From positions 1 to 34,477 of the forward strand of contig JAFRXL010000010.1 in assembly GCA_017441505.1 (NCBI GenBank): 34,477 nt of DNA. Reading direction: 5' to 3'. The DNA is from Ruminococcus sp. GTDB lineage: Bacteria; Bacillota; Clostridia; Oscillospirales; Ruminococcaceae. The notes below the pieces were generated by a model. That model worked only from the letters and a program-made list of their open reading frames with translations, had not been told where the DNA came from and made no database searches. The position numbers and the translations under genes were made by a program. Below, piece after piece: positions 16,601 to 24,930 of the stretch (positions within the stretch are counted from its first letter, which is position 1; the number at the start of each line of letters is the position of its first letter).

Positions 16601-19600
16601 GCTATCAAAAGTGAACACCTTTGAAGCACCTTTGACAACTACCTTAACATCTCTGTTCGACTGGATGTCAGCACCTGTATATGTACCTTCAACAGCAGTT
16701 CCTTCTGCTATTGCCTCAAGCTGCTCTTCTGTAAGCTGATTGAGCGACTGTACGAGTTTAACGTTTATCTGATCGCCGCTGTGATCGGCACCCATATCGT
16801 TCCATATCTTTTCGACTGTAGCATTCACCGCAGTCTGTCTCTTATCGGTATTGATAATCTCAAGAACACCGGTACCATTACTTATCATTCTTGTTACCTG
16901 CGGTTCGAGGAATCTGCCGTCAAGAGCCGCCTGCTGTGCTTCTGTGAGTTTTTCTGCAACTTCAAAGTTATCGAAATATGCAAGCTGGTATTTCTTGCCT
17001 TCTGTATATTCCAGATAAGTGGTCATTGAACCTGCGGCAACATCTGCAAGTCCGACCTCTACAGGAAGCTGTAGTTTATACTCATTAGCATCGTTCAGCA
17101 CATGATCTTCAAGATCAAGCTTAACTCTGTATGGACCCTTTATTCCGTAGACCTCGAAGTCTATTGCCATTGATTCTGTTGAAGAACCAACTTCCTTCGG
17201 CGGATCAATTACTTTTCCGTCGAGGTTTATCCAGCTCTTCTTGACCTGAATGCCCTCCGAGTTGTTTACGCCTATCTGAGTACCGTCCTTATTTGTACCA
17301 TTTCTGGTATATACCGGAATAAACGGGCTTATCTCATCATTATGCTTGAATCTTCCGCTTGCCGGATCAAAAGTATATTTCTTTCCATTAGCGGTATAGC
17401 TTTCTTCCTGTACGAAGTAGTAGACTGGAGAGCCGTTTTTACCGGTCAGGAGTCCTGTCCACTCGACAGTGTCGAGTATCGCATCAGGATTCTCCGGATT
17501 CTTTTTATAAGTTGCGTTTATCGGATTACTAAATGTTGTATCCGATGCAGGAAGTCCGAGGAATTCCTTAGTTACCGGCTGAAGATCGGTTCCGTTCCTG
17601 TTGTAGGAGTAGTAGAGTTTAAGCTCTACAGAAGCTGTGTCCGGAATATCTATATCCTTGCCGGAGAAAGTCTTTTTCGCCTGTAGCTGTATACGGCAGC
17701 TGTTCGGTATATTAGCTGTGCCGTATGTAGTGAGTGGTTTGATGCGGCTGATTCCGTTTTCATCAAAAGCATCTTCAGGAGGTGTTCCATTAAAACCATC
17801 GTATGAGTAATAGAACACATACTCGCTGTTCGCCTTGAATCCGCCGTTTGTCCAATCAGGCTGTAAGTAATCGGTTGGAGCCTGTACTTCCACGAATTTA
17901 TAGAGTGTTTTCTGTTCAAGATCGAAATCGTGAACATTTTCTCTGTCAGCCGTTGAAGCATCATCACTGTCTGCAAATACCAGTGAAGCGGCTGCATCCG
18001 GATAGGTCTTATCATCACTGCCCTTCTGGACCTCAGTATATCCGACAGTCTCTTCTGGGAAGATGAATTTTCTTATATATCTGCTTTCACGGGATATGGA
18101 TTCTACGCTGCTTGCATATACCCACTGTCCTGAAGCAGTATCGTATTTTGCTACCTTGAATACAGCACTAAGAGTATTAAGAGTGTAGTTGTTTACATCT
18201 ACCTTATATATACTTGGATATTTGATAGCCTCTGCACTCGCACTTGAATCGCTTACATTCATTTCGCTGTGGGACTGTTTAGACCAGCCGCTTGCATTAT
18301 CTTCTTCAAATGAAGCAACGTTATCGAAATAAATGCGGTCGCCATTGCTCTGCTCACCCGGAGGTGCTGTATTTGGTTTGTAACCTGTTACACTATATCT
18401 ATACTCAACATACAGATGCTGCTGATCCGGAACTTCAACATTAAGCACTGCCGGTACCGGTTCTGGAGTTGAAAAAGCTTCTATATTATCGAGCATATAG
18501 TTAACATCATATTTTTGTTGTCCCTCTTCATTATCGTAATAGCTATATTTGGATTTATCAACAATTACGATATATTGTGTGTTTTCCGGCACCTTAAAGC
18601 TCAGTGTACTTACACCAGAACTGTTAAATGCTGGTAAAGCGATCTGACTTTGTACCATATTAGCGTACCAATTCGGTGACGCTGCATCAAATGCGGTATA
18701 GAAGTACACTTCTCCCGGTGAATCTCCGCCGTTCACCACAGGATTCTTATTTATATTGACTGTAACATTATCTCCTGCATTCCAGCCGTCTACCAAATAG
18801 AATCCGATATTAGAACCGTCCTTGGAAGCTGGCTTTCTTCCGGATACTGTAAGACCCGAACGAGGAGCGTAATTGTAATCGATCGTATAGCTGTAATCGG
18901 TTATCGGATGAGTCTTATCAACAGTTCCGTCCTCATTATAAGGATAAACTGCGATATGATCGAGAGCAAGTCTCAGATCGTTCATCGTCTTGCTGCTGCC
19001 CTCACCAAGAGTAAGCGTATCAGTGATACTGATGTAATCATCGTTAGTAAGCTTCTCTCCATCCGGATTTACTTCCAGAGTATAATTGAGGTATCCGCCT
19101 GCAACACCGGCATTGAACTTCTTATTGAGATGATCGTTTTCATCAACTATCGGATCATCCGGTATCGAGCTGTTTATAATAGTAAGAGTTGCTGTCTTAT
19201 CCTTGGTGTCATCTTCTTTTCTTATCTTATTAGTGAGAACTCCGTTTGCGAGTGCCTCATCAAGCTTATCTACCGGTATAGCGATACAATATCTGAAAGC
19301 TACTGTATTCTCACGAAGTGTAAGAGTAAGTGTATCTCCGTCCACTTCATACGTATCATTCATACCGTAATATTCATACCCTATCGGGAAATCCCTTCGC
19401 CATGTAGGGTTATCATCATACGATATGACCGGAGCATAATCACTGCCTAATGACTGAGCTTTAGCTGCATCAAGATAAATCGCACCTTCCGGCAGCGTAT
19501 CGATATACGTTATCTGTTTTGTTTTATCTGAACCCATATCAAAGTTCAGCAGCCAGCGGAATATGTAATAATCTTTTGCTGTTCCGCTGCCGTCAAGATC

Positions 19601-22600
19601 AAGTGTCTTTTTATTAAGATCAGCGGTACTGTTGACACTGTCAAGCACGCCCTCATAATCAAAGCGGATACTCGACTTACCATATCCCTTAACTTCAGTC
19701 TTATTAGTTACCTTGAGATTCTGGTTGCTGTCATACTGATTATAGGTCATCGCATTTACAAGCTTATTATTATAAGTAGCAGTATAACCAGATTCTTCAT
19801 CAAGGATTTCTTCTACTCTGTAGTAGTAATCGATAACGCATCCGTTTTCATCAACTGCCCATTTCGGAACATCGTCTGGCAATTCAAACCAATCTTCGGC
19901 GGTCTTTGCACCTGCCGGAAGAGTATACTCTTTATACTCAGTCCATTTTTCGGTATCAGTTTCAGCCGGAGCAGCTCCGTCTTCTGCACGAGCCTGCCAT
20001 ATCTTGATTTTAATATTCGCCGGACGTGTGTCGTAGGCATTGTTCTTATCGTCCCAGCTCTTTGTAAATTTGAGACGTATCGTTTCAACAGGATTCGGAT
20101 CTTTTCTTTCAAAGGTCATTCCCGGAACATCCTTAGGAGTACCATTGAAGTTAAGTGTATTCGAGAACTGTGAAGTGCTGCCGTTCTGTATACCGCTTAC
20201 ATCTGCTTCTGTCTTATAATTTACTGATATATAACGGTATTTTGAAGCATCGATGTCGGAAGTGAAATCGACCTCAAACTTAACAGCCTTTTCTGTTGAA
20301 GCTGCAAGATCAGTTATCTCGTTACCGGAAGCATCAAAGAACTTGATAGTGTACATATTGCTTGCAAGAGGAGTCATTGTACTATCATCATCGACCGTAT
20401 TACCGTATATCTCTATTGCGGCTGCCTGCTGCGGAGTTATATAATGTAATCCGCCGTTTGCATCGCTGAGAATGGTATCTTCAAATTTATCGCCGCCGGT
20501 TATATAGTTGTCCTTAACAAGCTTTATGTTCCAGTTAAGCTCTCTGTCGTCTGTATCGTTCATACCGACAACATTTGAAGACTTATTATCTGAAATTCCT
20601 TTATAGTATTTCTTGCCTTCTATTCTCATCTTGAGAGTTCCGATGTCACCTGCACCGTCAGTCACGCTGCCGTCAGGCGAAGAGCCCTCTGCGGTATTGC
20701 TTACCTTGACTTCCTGACCAGCCTGATAACCGGCATAATTTCCGGTATCAAATGTTGTTTGTGAAAGCGGCTTTGTATAGAACATCTCTATTTTGTTTAC
20801 TATCTTTGTGGGATCAGTAAGGTGGATAGTTACCGTATCAGATGCCGGATCTTTAGATAAAGTTACATATGAAGAAAGGTCTTCTTCCTGATCGGTATAT
20901 CCTGATTTCTTACTTGCATCGCTCCAGCGGTTGTAGGTACGGAAAGCATTGAATGTGATCTGATCTGCTGTAAGACCTACAAATGCCGGATCGGAAATGG
21001 TGTATCCGTCAAGAGTTCGCTTACTGTTCGCATCGACTCTCGGTTCACCATTCTGATCGGTATAAGCATTAGCTGTAGCAGATATTTTCCATTTTACCTC
21101 TTCCGTATCGGAATTGAAGTCATCGAACCATTTTCCTACCTGGAACTGATGCTCATATTTTACTGTTACATCACCTGTATCCGCCGGAGTAGGAGGATTC
21201 GGTATATGCTGACTTACGCTCGCACTGTTGGTTTGCTCGGTGCTCGACATACCGTCCGTATTATCGAAGGTAACATCCTTCATATAAACTATATCGAGTG
21301 AAGCCGGTATATCAGGAGCATTACTAAAGCTAAGCCTGTTTCCGCTAATCGTATATTTACTTGGATTAAGCTCATGCTTTTGCCAGTTCTCATCAAAGTA
21401 ATATACCTTTGCATCTGCCGGTATAGCTGAGGAATCTTCCACAACTGCTTCTTTAAGACTATCGCCCGAGTAATTATCAACGTGGATAGTCCACTGTATC
21501 TTATCGTTCGTGCCTGCACCCTCAACATAATAATCCGGTGTTCCGGTTTTGCTTATATTGAGTTTGTTCTCAATAGTCATTGTCTTTGAAGCAGTTATAG
21601 GTGTCTCATCACCCTTCTGAGCACTTACATCATTATCATATGTATGTCCGTTTGTCAGATTGCTCTGCTTATAAGTTATAGTTACCTGCTGATTGCTTCC
21701 GGAAAGTGTGAAGTTACCGTTTCCGGTATGAGTTGCACTTCCTTCTGGTGAAACCGTTATGTCGCTTATAGTTGACCAGTCTAAAGCTGTACCGTTGTCT
21801 TTCAGAACATCGGTAAGTGAATACTGGCTGAGGTCGATATAACCTCTTGGGTCTGTAAGAGTTACAGTCCAGAGAATATATTTATTCGGACCTTCACGCT
21901 TGATCTGTCCTTCCTTGGAAATCGTGAGCTTATCATCAGCAAAATCCACATCAAGCTCAACGTTATTTACCTGACTTATCACGATGTTCTTGTCACCGTC
22001 AGCATCATCTGCTCTTGTTACGTTACCGGAGAAGTTTATCGCTCCTTTGAATCCGTTTGTACAGGTATTCAAATAAGAGACGTATTCATTGGTAAAGTAT
22101 ATCGATATAAGTCCGCCGCCGTCTGCACCTTTGGATATTGCATAATATCCGGCTGGTGTAGTAGCACCCTGCTCCCATGAAGTATCGATAACGGTCATGC
22201 TGGAACCGAAGTAATCCTGATTGATCTTCAGGTCTGCCGGGATATTGTAGTGTACGTAATGATTATCAAGTATTCCCGACTCAGCGAGCTGAGCACCGGT
22301 ATACTCATAATTAAGTGTAATACTTAGTAAAGCTGAATCAACATCTCCAACATCAACGATGCACGGAGAGCCGTCATATTTCTGACCGCCGCTGATTACC
22401 GTTATGCTCTGTATCTTGTCTTCAAAGTCATTACTGCCTGCCATTGGCGTTGAAGGTGCGGAGCTGACAAAAGGTGTTGTATCGCCTCTCCGGTTAAGCT
22501 GGATGATCTTTGAAATGTCCACCCTTCCCGCATTCTGTCTTGTCATACTGACTCCCGGAGCTATCATCGACACCGGAACTACAAATGTAACTAAAACAGA

Positions 22601-22705
22601 GAGAGTCAGCAAACAAGCTATAAATCTTTTGTTTTGCTTCCTGTTTCGTATAAGTTCATTGATCTTCCTATGCAGATCTTTCACACCGCTCTCTCCTTTC
22701 ATCAT
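13631..22705 (-). CDS. Giant LPETG surface adhesin, probable pilus tip, with split CnaB domains
   Basis: 3024 aa. ATG 22705 has AAAGGA upstream; a GTG at 22684 with AAAGGAG at good spacing is an equally good start. A positive stretch (RNRKQNKR) and hydrophobic signal segment lie at residues ~27-50. Residues ~100-870 are adhesin-like beta-sandwich and DUF11-like repeats (WTVTLTDPRGYIDLSQ, WTIHVDN, WKISATAN, WNIKLVKDN). CnaB-like modules start near Lys882 (FTKSWDD), a SpaA-like one near 1496 (YPSIYKVDV, E-box FVEVQAPTDY), then near Lys1823 (VKKSW), Lys1966 (VEKIW), Lys2157 (VKKW) and Lys2311 (FIKTW). Big_2-type Ig domains occupy ~2335-2590. The last CnaB resumes only at ~2905-2980 and is followed by LPETG (2988-2992), a membrane segment and the tail RKRVKNV. 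No vWA/MIDAS motif was seen. The size and position upstream of the major pilin suggest a tip adhesin; the ligand is unknown. Confidence 0.92.
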   Translation of the reverse strand: MMKGESGVKDLHRKINELIRNRKQNKRFIACLLTLSVLVTFVVPVSMIAPGVSMTRQNAGRVDISKIIQLNRRGDTTPFVSSAPSTPMAGSNDFEDKIQSITVISGGQKYDGSPCIVDVGDVDSALLSITLNYEYTGAQLAESGILDNHYVHYNIPADLKINQDYFGSSMTVIDTSWEQGATTPAGYYAISKGADGGGLISIYFTNEYVSYLNTCTNGFKGAINFSGNVTRADDADGDKNIVISQVNNVELDVDFADDKLTISKEGQIKREGPNKYILWTVTLTDPRGYIDLSQYSLTDVLKDNGTALDWSTISDITVSPEGSATHTGNGNFTLSGSNQQVTITYKQSNLTNGHTYDNDVSAQKGDETPITASKTMTIENKLNISKTGTPDYYVEGAGTNDKIQWTIHVDNYSGDSLKEAVVEDSSAIPADAKVYYFDENWQKHELNPSKYTISGNRLSFSNAPDIPASLDIVYMKDVTFDNTDGMSSTEQTNSASVSQHIPNPPTPADTGDVTVKYEHQFQVGKWFDDFNSDTEEVKWKISATANAYTDQNGEPRVDANSKRTLDGYTISDPAFVGLTADQITFNAFRTYNRWSDASKKSGYTDQEEDLSSYVTLSKDPASDTVTIHLTDPTKIVNKIEMFYTKPLSQTTFDTGNYAGYQAGQEVKVSNTAEGSSPDGSVTDGAGDIGTLKMRIEGKKYYKGISDNKSSNVVGMNDTDDRELNWNIKLVKDNYITGGDKFEDTILSDANGGLHYITPQQAAAIEIYGNTVDDDSTMTPLASNMYTIKFFDASGNEITDLAASTEKAVKFEVDFTSDIDASKYRYISVNYKTEADVSGIQNGSTSQFSNTLNFNGTPKDVPGMTFERKDPNPVETIRLKFTKSWDDKNNAYDTRPANIKIKIWQARAEDGAAPAETDTEKWTEYKEYTLPAGAKTAEDWFELPDDVPKWAVDENGCVIDYYYRVEEILDEESGYTATYNNKLVNAMTYNQYDSNQNLKVTNKTEVKGYGKSSIRFDYEGVLDSVNSTADLNKKTLDLDGSGTAKDYYIFRWLLNFDMGSDKTKQITYIDTLPEGAIYLDAAKAQSLGSDYAPVISYDDNPTWRRDFPIGYEYYGMNDTYEVDGDTLTLTLRENTVAFRYCIAIPVDKLDEALANGVLTNKIRKEDDTKDKTATLTIINSSIPDDPIVDENDHLNKKFNAGVAGGYLNYTLEVNPDGEKLTNDDYISITDTLTLGEGSSKTMNDLRLALDHIAVYPYNEDGTVDKTHPITDYSYTIDYNYAPRSGLTVSGRKPASKDGSNIGFYLVDGWNAGDNVTVNINKNPVVNGGDSPGEVYFYTAFDAASPNWYANMVQSQIALPAFNSSGVSTLSFKVPENTQYIVIVDKSKYSYYDNEEGQQKYDVNYMLDNIEAFSTPEPVPAVLNVEVPDQQHLYVEYRYSVTGYKPNTAPPGEQSNGDRIYFDNVASFEEDNASGWSKQSHSEMNVSDSSASAEAIKYPSIYKVDVNNYTLNTLSAVFKVAKYDTASGQWVYASSVESISRESRYIRKFIFPEETVGYTEVQKGSDDKTYPDAAASLVFADSDDASTADRENVHDFDLEQKTLYKFVEVQAPTDYLQPDWTNGGFKANSEYVFYYSYDGFNGTPPEDAFDENGISRIKPLTTYGTANIPNSCRIQLQAKKTFSGKDIDIPDTASVELKLYYSYNRNGTDLQPVTKEFLGLPASDTTFSNPINATYKKNPENPDAILDTVEWTGLLTGKNGSPVYYFVQEESYTANGKKYTFDPASGRFKHNDEISPFIPVYTRNGTNKDGTQIGVNNSEGIQVKKSWINLDGKVIDPPKEVGSSTESMAIDFEVYGIKGPYRVKLDLEDHVLNDANEYKLQLPVEVGLADVAAGSMTTYLEYTEGKKYQLAYFDNFEVAEKLTEAQQAALDGRFLEPQVTRMISNGTGVLEIINTDKRQTAVNATVEKIWNDMGADHSGDQINVKLVQSLNQLTEEQLEAIAEGTAVEGTYTGADIQSNRDVKVVVKGASKVFTFDSNISSTSPASTIASINHSLNQLSVTGNTAGTETITLALSDGTEQELTITVIDPEVLLDESGDWAASWNGLPSANDSGSDYYYYAVETEVPEGYIVSYVNRTSSGTFRTTITNTQPTELKIVKKWYDVLGDEIVTDPDDADYNAADLSKLPDSITVEIYQLLASQAGGTKIAMPADADINTVAMGSPYRICTLEKADGFSKILKDLPKTNDQSEEYVYYFKEVGTHVLHSAEGYYNLSEPEYRYISEITYQNNGLVATENGTVTISNKLKPAKIKFIKTWSDGNENHEGEQVTIRVYRSTIADTEEAQQNPLILSLDKNPVTMTKSDTSGVTVTANQKVKIISADGEDYDDTLINVATDGVAGRILTITPTGTKTGTTTIKLQSEDGQIVELTVNVTDDPALVLTADKSTFKYDETPAVLTATYTAPGEEPEDVTNKSSIGYTSSNTDVIEVAADGTLTVKGVGDATITATYKGLHDSVTLTVELPDTFNVIGEDTVNMGDTLDLDVDPPFGTFEWSSSDETVATVDDNGVVTPVGEGTANITATRNDGETASKEITVNASKKMPFIFETSGDQEISRGELSYTYDQETGIITLNIPAVEDSGTEYRKYLINAIQTNDELKDLKPLKYEVYPETGQNTSIGMSTAGIDWAEKYGTFNTGNPAVFSASGAQTLSSKPVLIQVNNVQGPYVIKIHTKAKTENMELDDIAGQEVSFTPGTKYIINSSSPISSIYRTNGDDDNVSVNGNRPGWWVDVNYTAGSTSFDLTVKQANLHWGESITVETADGNKTIIAKSPPAPSGAPRRRSASPDIESGMLLTRFSASTLRLGKAKAYAATAPSEIPEIRSADTGEKSVMSTPRRSAGEPTFEEDGYIEKTISSSDNWQLIANDLPMYNVKADGSVEPYYYWVEEVGGADGYKASYLFIDGDEHTEYSVNASTGTMPEITIQNTPDDTGVELPETGGKGMNKIYMAGGVMILLAVAGYVMFRKRVKNV

Positions 22706-22720
22706 TAGATTTGTCCTTTA

Positions 22721-23302
22721 TCAGGGCTTCCCGAATTTATCGAACGGGTAAACTCTGAGAACCACCTTTCCGAGCACGTTTTCCTCCGCTATGCATCCAA
22801 CGGAAGTTGAACGGCTGTCTACAGATACAGCTCTGTGGTCACCCATTACAAACAGTCGGTTTTCCGGCACCTGATAGGGCATTGTTATGTCGCATTCGCC
22901 TTTAGCTTTACCGCTTACATAAGGTTCATCAAGTTCCTCGTCATTAAGAACGACTGTGCCGTCGTCTTTAATAAGTATATTATCCCCGGGAACTCCGATG
23001 ACCCTTTTAAGCAATACCTTATTATTATAATAGAAAGCAACTATGTCTCCGGTCTTATAGTGTGATGACCTAATGCACATCACGACCTCTCCATTTGTCA
23101 ATGTAGGAGACATACTTGAACCGGTAACTCTGAATACCGGTATAAGTCTCGTTGAGACTATAACTGCTATCGCAGCAACTACTATAAGTGCTCCGACAGT
23201 ACTTTTCAAGTTTCGGAAAAAGCTTTTTTTATACCTTAGCCTTTTCAGTTCTCTTCCAAGCTGTTCGGAAGAGGGAATATCCATTATTTTTTTATCAGTC
23301 AT
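22721..23302 (-). CDS. Signal peptidase I (S26)
   Basis: 193 aa from ATG 23302; a GTG start at 23326 would add eight residues. One membrane segment (~36-56) is followed by the catalytic domain. Ser63 in GSSMSPTL and Lys99 in LLKRVIGVPGD form the Ser/Lys dyad, and FVMGDHRAVSVDSR is the conserved box near the C-terminus. Type I signal peptidases remove signal peptides from exported proteins. A dedicated one at the head of a pilus operon is common in Gram-positive pilus loci, where it supports pilin export or acts as a chaperone. Its start overlaps the end of the upstream coiled-coil gene by 8 bases and its stop is 15 bases before the giant adhesin gene, so it is clearly part of the operon. Confidence 0.93.
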   Translation of the reverse strand: MTDKKIMDIPSSEQLGRELKRLRYKKSFFRNLKSTVGALIVVAAIAVIVSTRLIPVFRVTGSSMSPTLTNGEVVMCIRSSHYKTGDIVAFYYNNKVLLKRVIGVPGDNILIKDDGTVVLNDEELDEPYVSGKAKGECDITMPYQVPENRLFVMGDHRAVSVDSRSTSVGCIAEENVLGKVVLRVYPFDKFGKP

Positions 23303-23525
23303 TACTCTTTTTATCCTCAGAAGCACTGTCAGCCGGTTCGGGAGTTTCAGTCTCGCTCACGGCAGTCTGCTTCTTTTTTAACTCGATAGCCTCATCAGCT
23401 AACGAAAACAATTTATCTTTCAGCAGATCATTTTCCGCTTTAAGTTCTTCGTTTTCCTTTTTTAAATAGTATAGTATTTCAATAAGTTCTACCCTTTTCA
23501 GCTTTTTCAGCTCTTTATCCGTCAT
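23295..23525 (-). CDS. Small acidic/coiled-coil protein, first gene of pilus operon
   Basis: 76 aa from ATG 23525, chosen because GGAGG lies seven bases upstream; longer in-frame starts lack a ribosome site and run toward the promoter. MTDKELKKLKRVELIEILYY is followed by a strong heptad-like coiled coil (residues ~18-52) and an acidic Glu/Pro/Ser tail. No signal peptide or membrane segment is seen, so it should be cytoplasmic. Short proteins beginning with a similar KKLKRxELIE pattern occur in many Clostridia near surface-protein genes; the function is not known to me. It overlaps the signal peptidase gene by 8 bases and lies about 56 bases after the predicted transcript start. Confidence 0.8.
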   Translation of the reverse strand: MTDKELKKLKRVELIEILYYLKKENEELKAENDLLKDKLFSLADEAIELKKKQTAVSETETPEPADSASEDKKSND

Positions 23526-23587
23526 TTCCAAGCCTCCGGACATTAAAATTAGCAGTTCATATATATTCATATTGATTTTATATATCA

Positions 23588-23616
23588 ATTATATCAGCAT
23601 TGACCTCAACATTCAA
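23588..23616 (-). promoter_or_regulatory. Probable promoter of the pilus operon
   Basis: On the minus strand: TTGAAT (23611-23616), a 17-base spacer and TATAAT (23588-23593). Transcription would start near 23581, giving a ~55-base leader to the coiled-coil gene. No other convincing promoter is seen before the 16-kb gene series. Confidence 0.7.
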
Positions 23617-23889
23617 TACAATAATTACAATGTTAATAATTTGTTCTTAATTATCGTGTATTCCCACAACAAAAGTGTTTATCTTTTGTACAACTTTCAG
23701 TAAACAGAAAGATTTATACATTGAGTTTATGGATTACAATATGCATTTTTCAGCTAAAATTACACATTATGTAGAATGTGCCGCTTTTTTTAAAAAATGT
23801 AAAAGCACTAAAAAATACTTGGTGTTGAATTTAACAAATGTTCAGGATTTAAAGTAAAAGTTTGTAATTATTCATTATAAAACCATAAA
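23617..23889. other. AT-rich intergenic region, no gene seen
   Basis: About 270 bases lie between the pilus promoter and the terminator of the DUF11 gene. An ORF of 60 codons (23675-23857, plus strand) lacks a ribosome site. A weak hairpin (GTGC...GCAC around T/A runs near 23778-23810) is present. I see no tRNA, riboswitch or repeat here. Confidence 0.5.
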
Positions 23890-23892
23890 TCA

Positions 23893-23919
23893 TCAAAAGA
23901 AAAGGGGCATAACTGCCCC
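23893..23919 (-). terminator. Rho-independent terminator after DUF11 gene
   Basis: On the minus strand GGGGCA-GTTA-TGCCCC (23904-23919) is followed by TTTTCTTTTG, about 50 bases after the stop codon. Confidence 0.88.
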
Positions 23920-23968
23920 ATTTCCCATATCCATTTTCTCATAATTAAATTTTAAAAATTGCGGCTTA

Positions 23969-24826
23969 TCAGATATTGCCGGAAATAGTTATGATGCTCT
24001 CGCCCGGCTGAGTGCTCCATATTCCGGTGACTGTATCCTGTGTAAACACTGCGGCAGGTACTGTTATCTGACCTGCAAGTGTTGTAAACTCTCCCGTAGC
24101 TTCATTATAAGCGTAGTTTATGCCTGCTGTCCACGGTAAACCGTTGAATGTTGCAGTAAGATTCCTTAATACCGGATCAAAAGTGTCTGTGAATATAACG
24201 TCATCTGCTGTTGTAGCCGGTTCACTGCCATAATTACGTATCACAAAGGTATAGGTCAGTGCTCCGTTTTCTTCAACTGCAACCGGATCAAGAGACTTGC
24301 TTATCTCAAGTGAAGGTGTATTTTCCGGAGTTATCTGCTCTGACGCTGATACATCTGTTATGCCTGCTCCGCTGAGAACTGCTGTATTAATCACATAAGT
24401 GCCGTCCCCAAGAGGTGCGAACTGATTAGCTGTTGCAGAATAAATTATAGCCGCATTGCCGTCCGCAGGCACGCTAATGCCTGTAACTGTAAGCGGAGAA
24501 AGCGAAATTACAGTCGGTGCAGGCTGGAGAACTCCGTTTACATAGTAGCTGAGAGTACCCTCCTCGTAAGTCAGCGGAACTACAGTTACAGCCGGATCAC
24601 CTACTTCATACGTACCAAGATCATCGGTGAGCGTTATCCCGTTAAGAGTTGTGGAACCGCTGTTCACCATGCTTACCACGAACACTACGTTATCACCGGT
24701 AGTATAGGTCTCCGGAGTTGCGTTCTTAGATGCGGAAAGAACTTCAAGTATCTCTCCGGTAGTTATATTAGAAGTGGTCACTGTTCCGTTATAGGAAAGT
24801 GTTGCCTGATTATAAAATACTGCCAT
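23969..24826 (-). CDS. Leaderless DUF11-type repeat protein
   Basis: 285 aa; ATG 24826 is preceded by GGAGGAATC. The sequence is Thr/Val/Asn-rich with almost no Cys or basic residues. It has two related beta-sandwich halves: residues ~30-165 (TGDNVVFVVSMVNSGSTTLN, ITLTDDLG) and ~170-285 (LEISKSLDPVAVEENG, LTYTFVIRNYGSEP, VIFTDTFDP). These match the DUF11 / conserved-repeat pattern of bacterial surface proteins. Unusually, it begins MAVFYNQATLSYNG with no signal peptide, membrane segment or sorting motif. I recall similar leaderless DUF11 proteins in many Clostridia; their location and role are not established as far as I know. It is a single-gene unit with its own promoter, structured leader and terminator. 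Confidence 0.85.
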   Translation of the reverse strand: MAVFYNQATLSYNGTVTTSNITTGEILEVLSASKNATPETYTTGDNVVFVVSMVNSGSTTLNGITLTDDLGTYEVGDPAVTVVPLTYEEGTLSYYVNGVLQPAPTVISLSPLTVTGISVPADGNAAIIYSATANQFAPLGDGTYVINTAVLSGAGITDVSASEQITPENTPSLEISKSLDPVAVEENGALTYTFVIRNYGSEPATTADDVIFTDTFDPVLRNLTATFNGLPWTAGINYAYNEATGEFTTLAGQITVPAAVFTQDTVTGIWSTQPGESIITISGNI

Positions 24827-24842
24827 TATGATTCCTCCATAA

Positions 24843-24887
24843 GACGGCTCTGCCGTCCGATTTCGGGAGGGAGCTCTCCCCTCCCTC
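24843..24887 (-). promoter_or_regulatory. Two GC-rich hairpins in the DUF11 mRNA leader
   Basis: GAGGGAG (24867-24873) pairs with CTCCCTC (24881-24887), and GACGGC (24843-24848) pairs with GCCGTC (24852-24857). The first would sit at the very 5' end of the transcript predicted from the promoter at 24893-24922; the second ends just before the GGAGG ribosome site. A 5'-terminal hairpin often protects mRNA from decay. Confidence 0.55.
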
Positions 24888-24892
24888 GCTTT

Positions 24893-24922
24893 ATTATATT
24901 CTTGTAAAGGACTTCTTGTTAA
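24893..24922 (-). promoter_or_regulatory. Probable promoter of the DUF11 gene
   Basis: On the minus strand: TTAACA (24917-24922), an 18-base spacer and TATAAT (24893-24898). It lies just downstream of the hairpin that ends the anti-sigma gene. Confidence 0.6.
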
Positions 24923-24930
24923 TATGTGAA

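Noticed and set aside
18203-18220. YPSIYK in the giant adhesin as a true pilin linking motif like YPSVIKK of the backbone
   Set aside because: The context (KVDVNNYTLNTLSAVFKVAKYD) is the normal first strand of a SpaA/CnaB domain, so the similarity can be explained by domain type alone.
13800-22700. Many plus-strand ORFs of 60-180 codons antisense to the giant adhesin gene
   Set aside because: They are shadows of the coding frame, lack ribosome sites and have no coherent domain content, whereas the minus-strand frame is continuous over 9 kb with clear domains.
23675-23857. A 60-codon plus-strand ORF in the AT-rich gap
   Set aside because: No ribosome site, no recognisable motif, low-complexity AT-driven composition; most likely chance.
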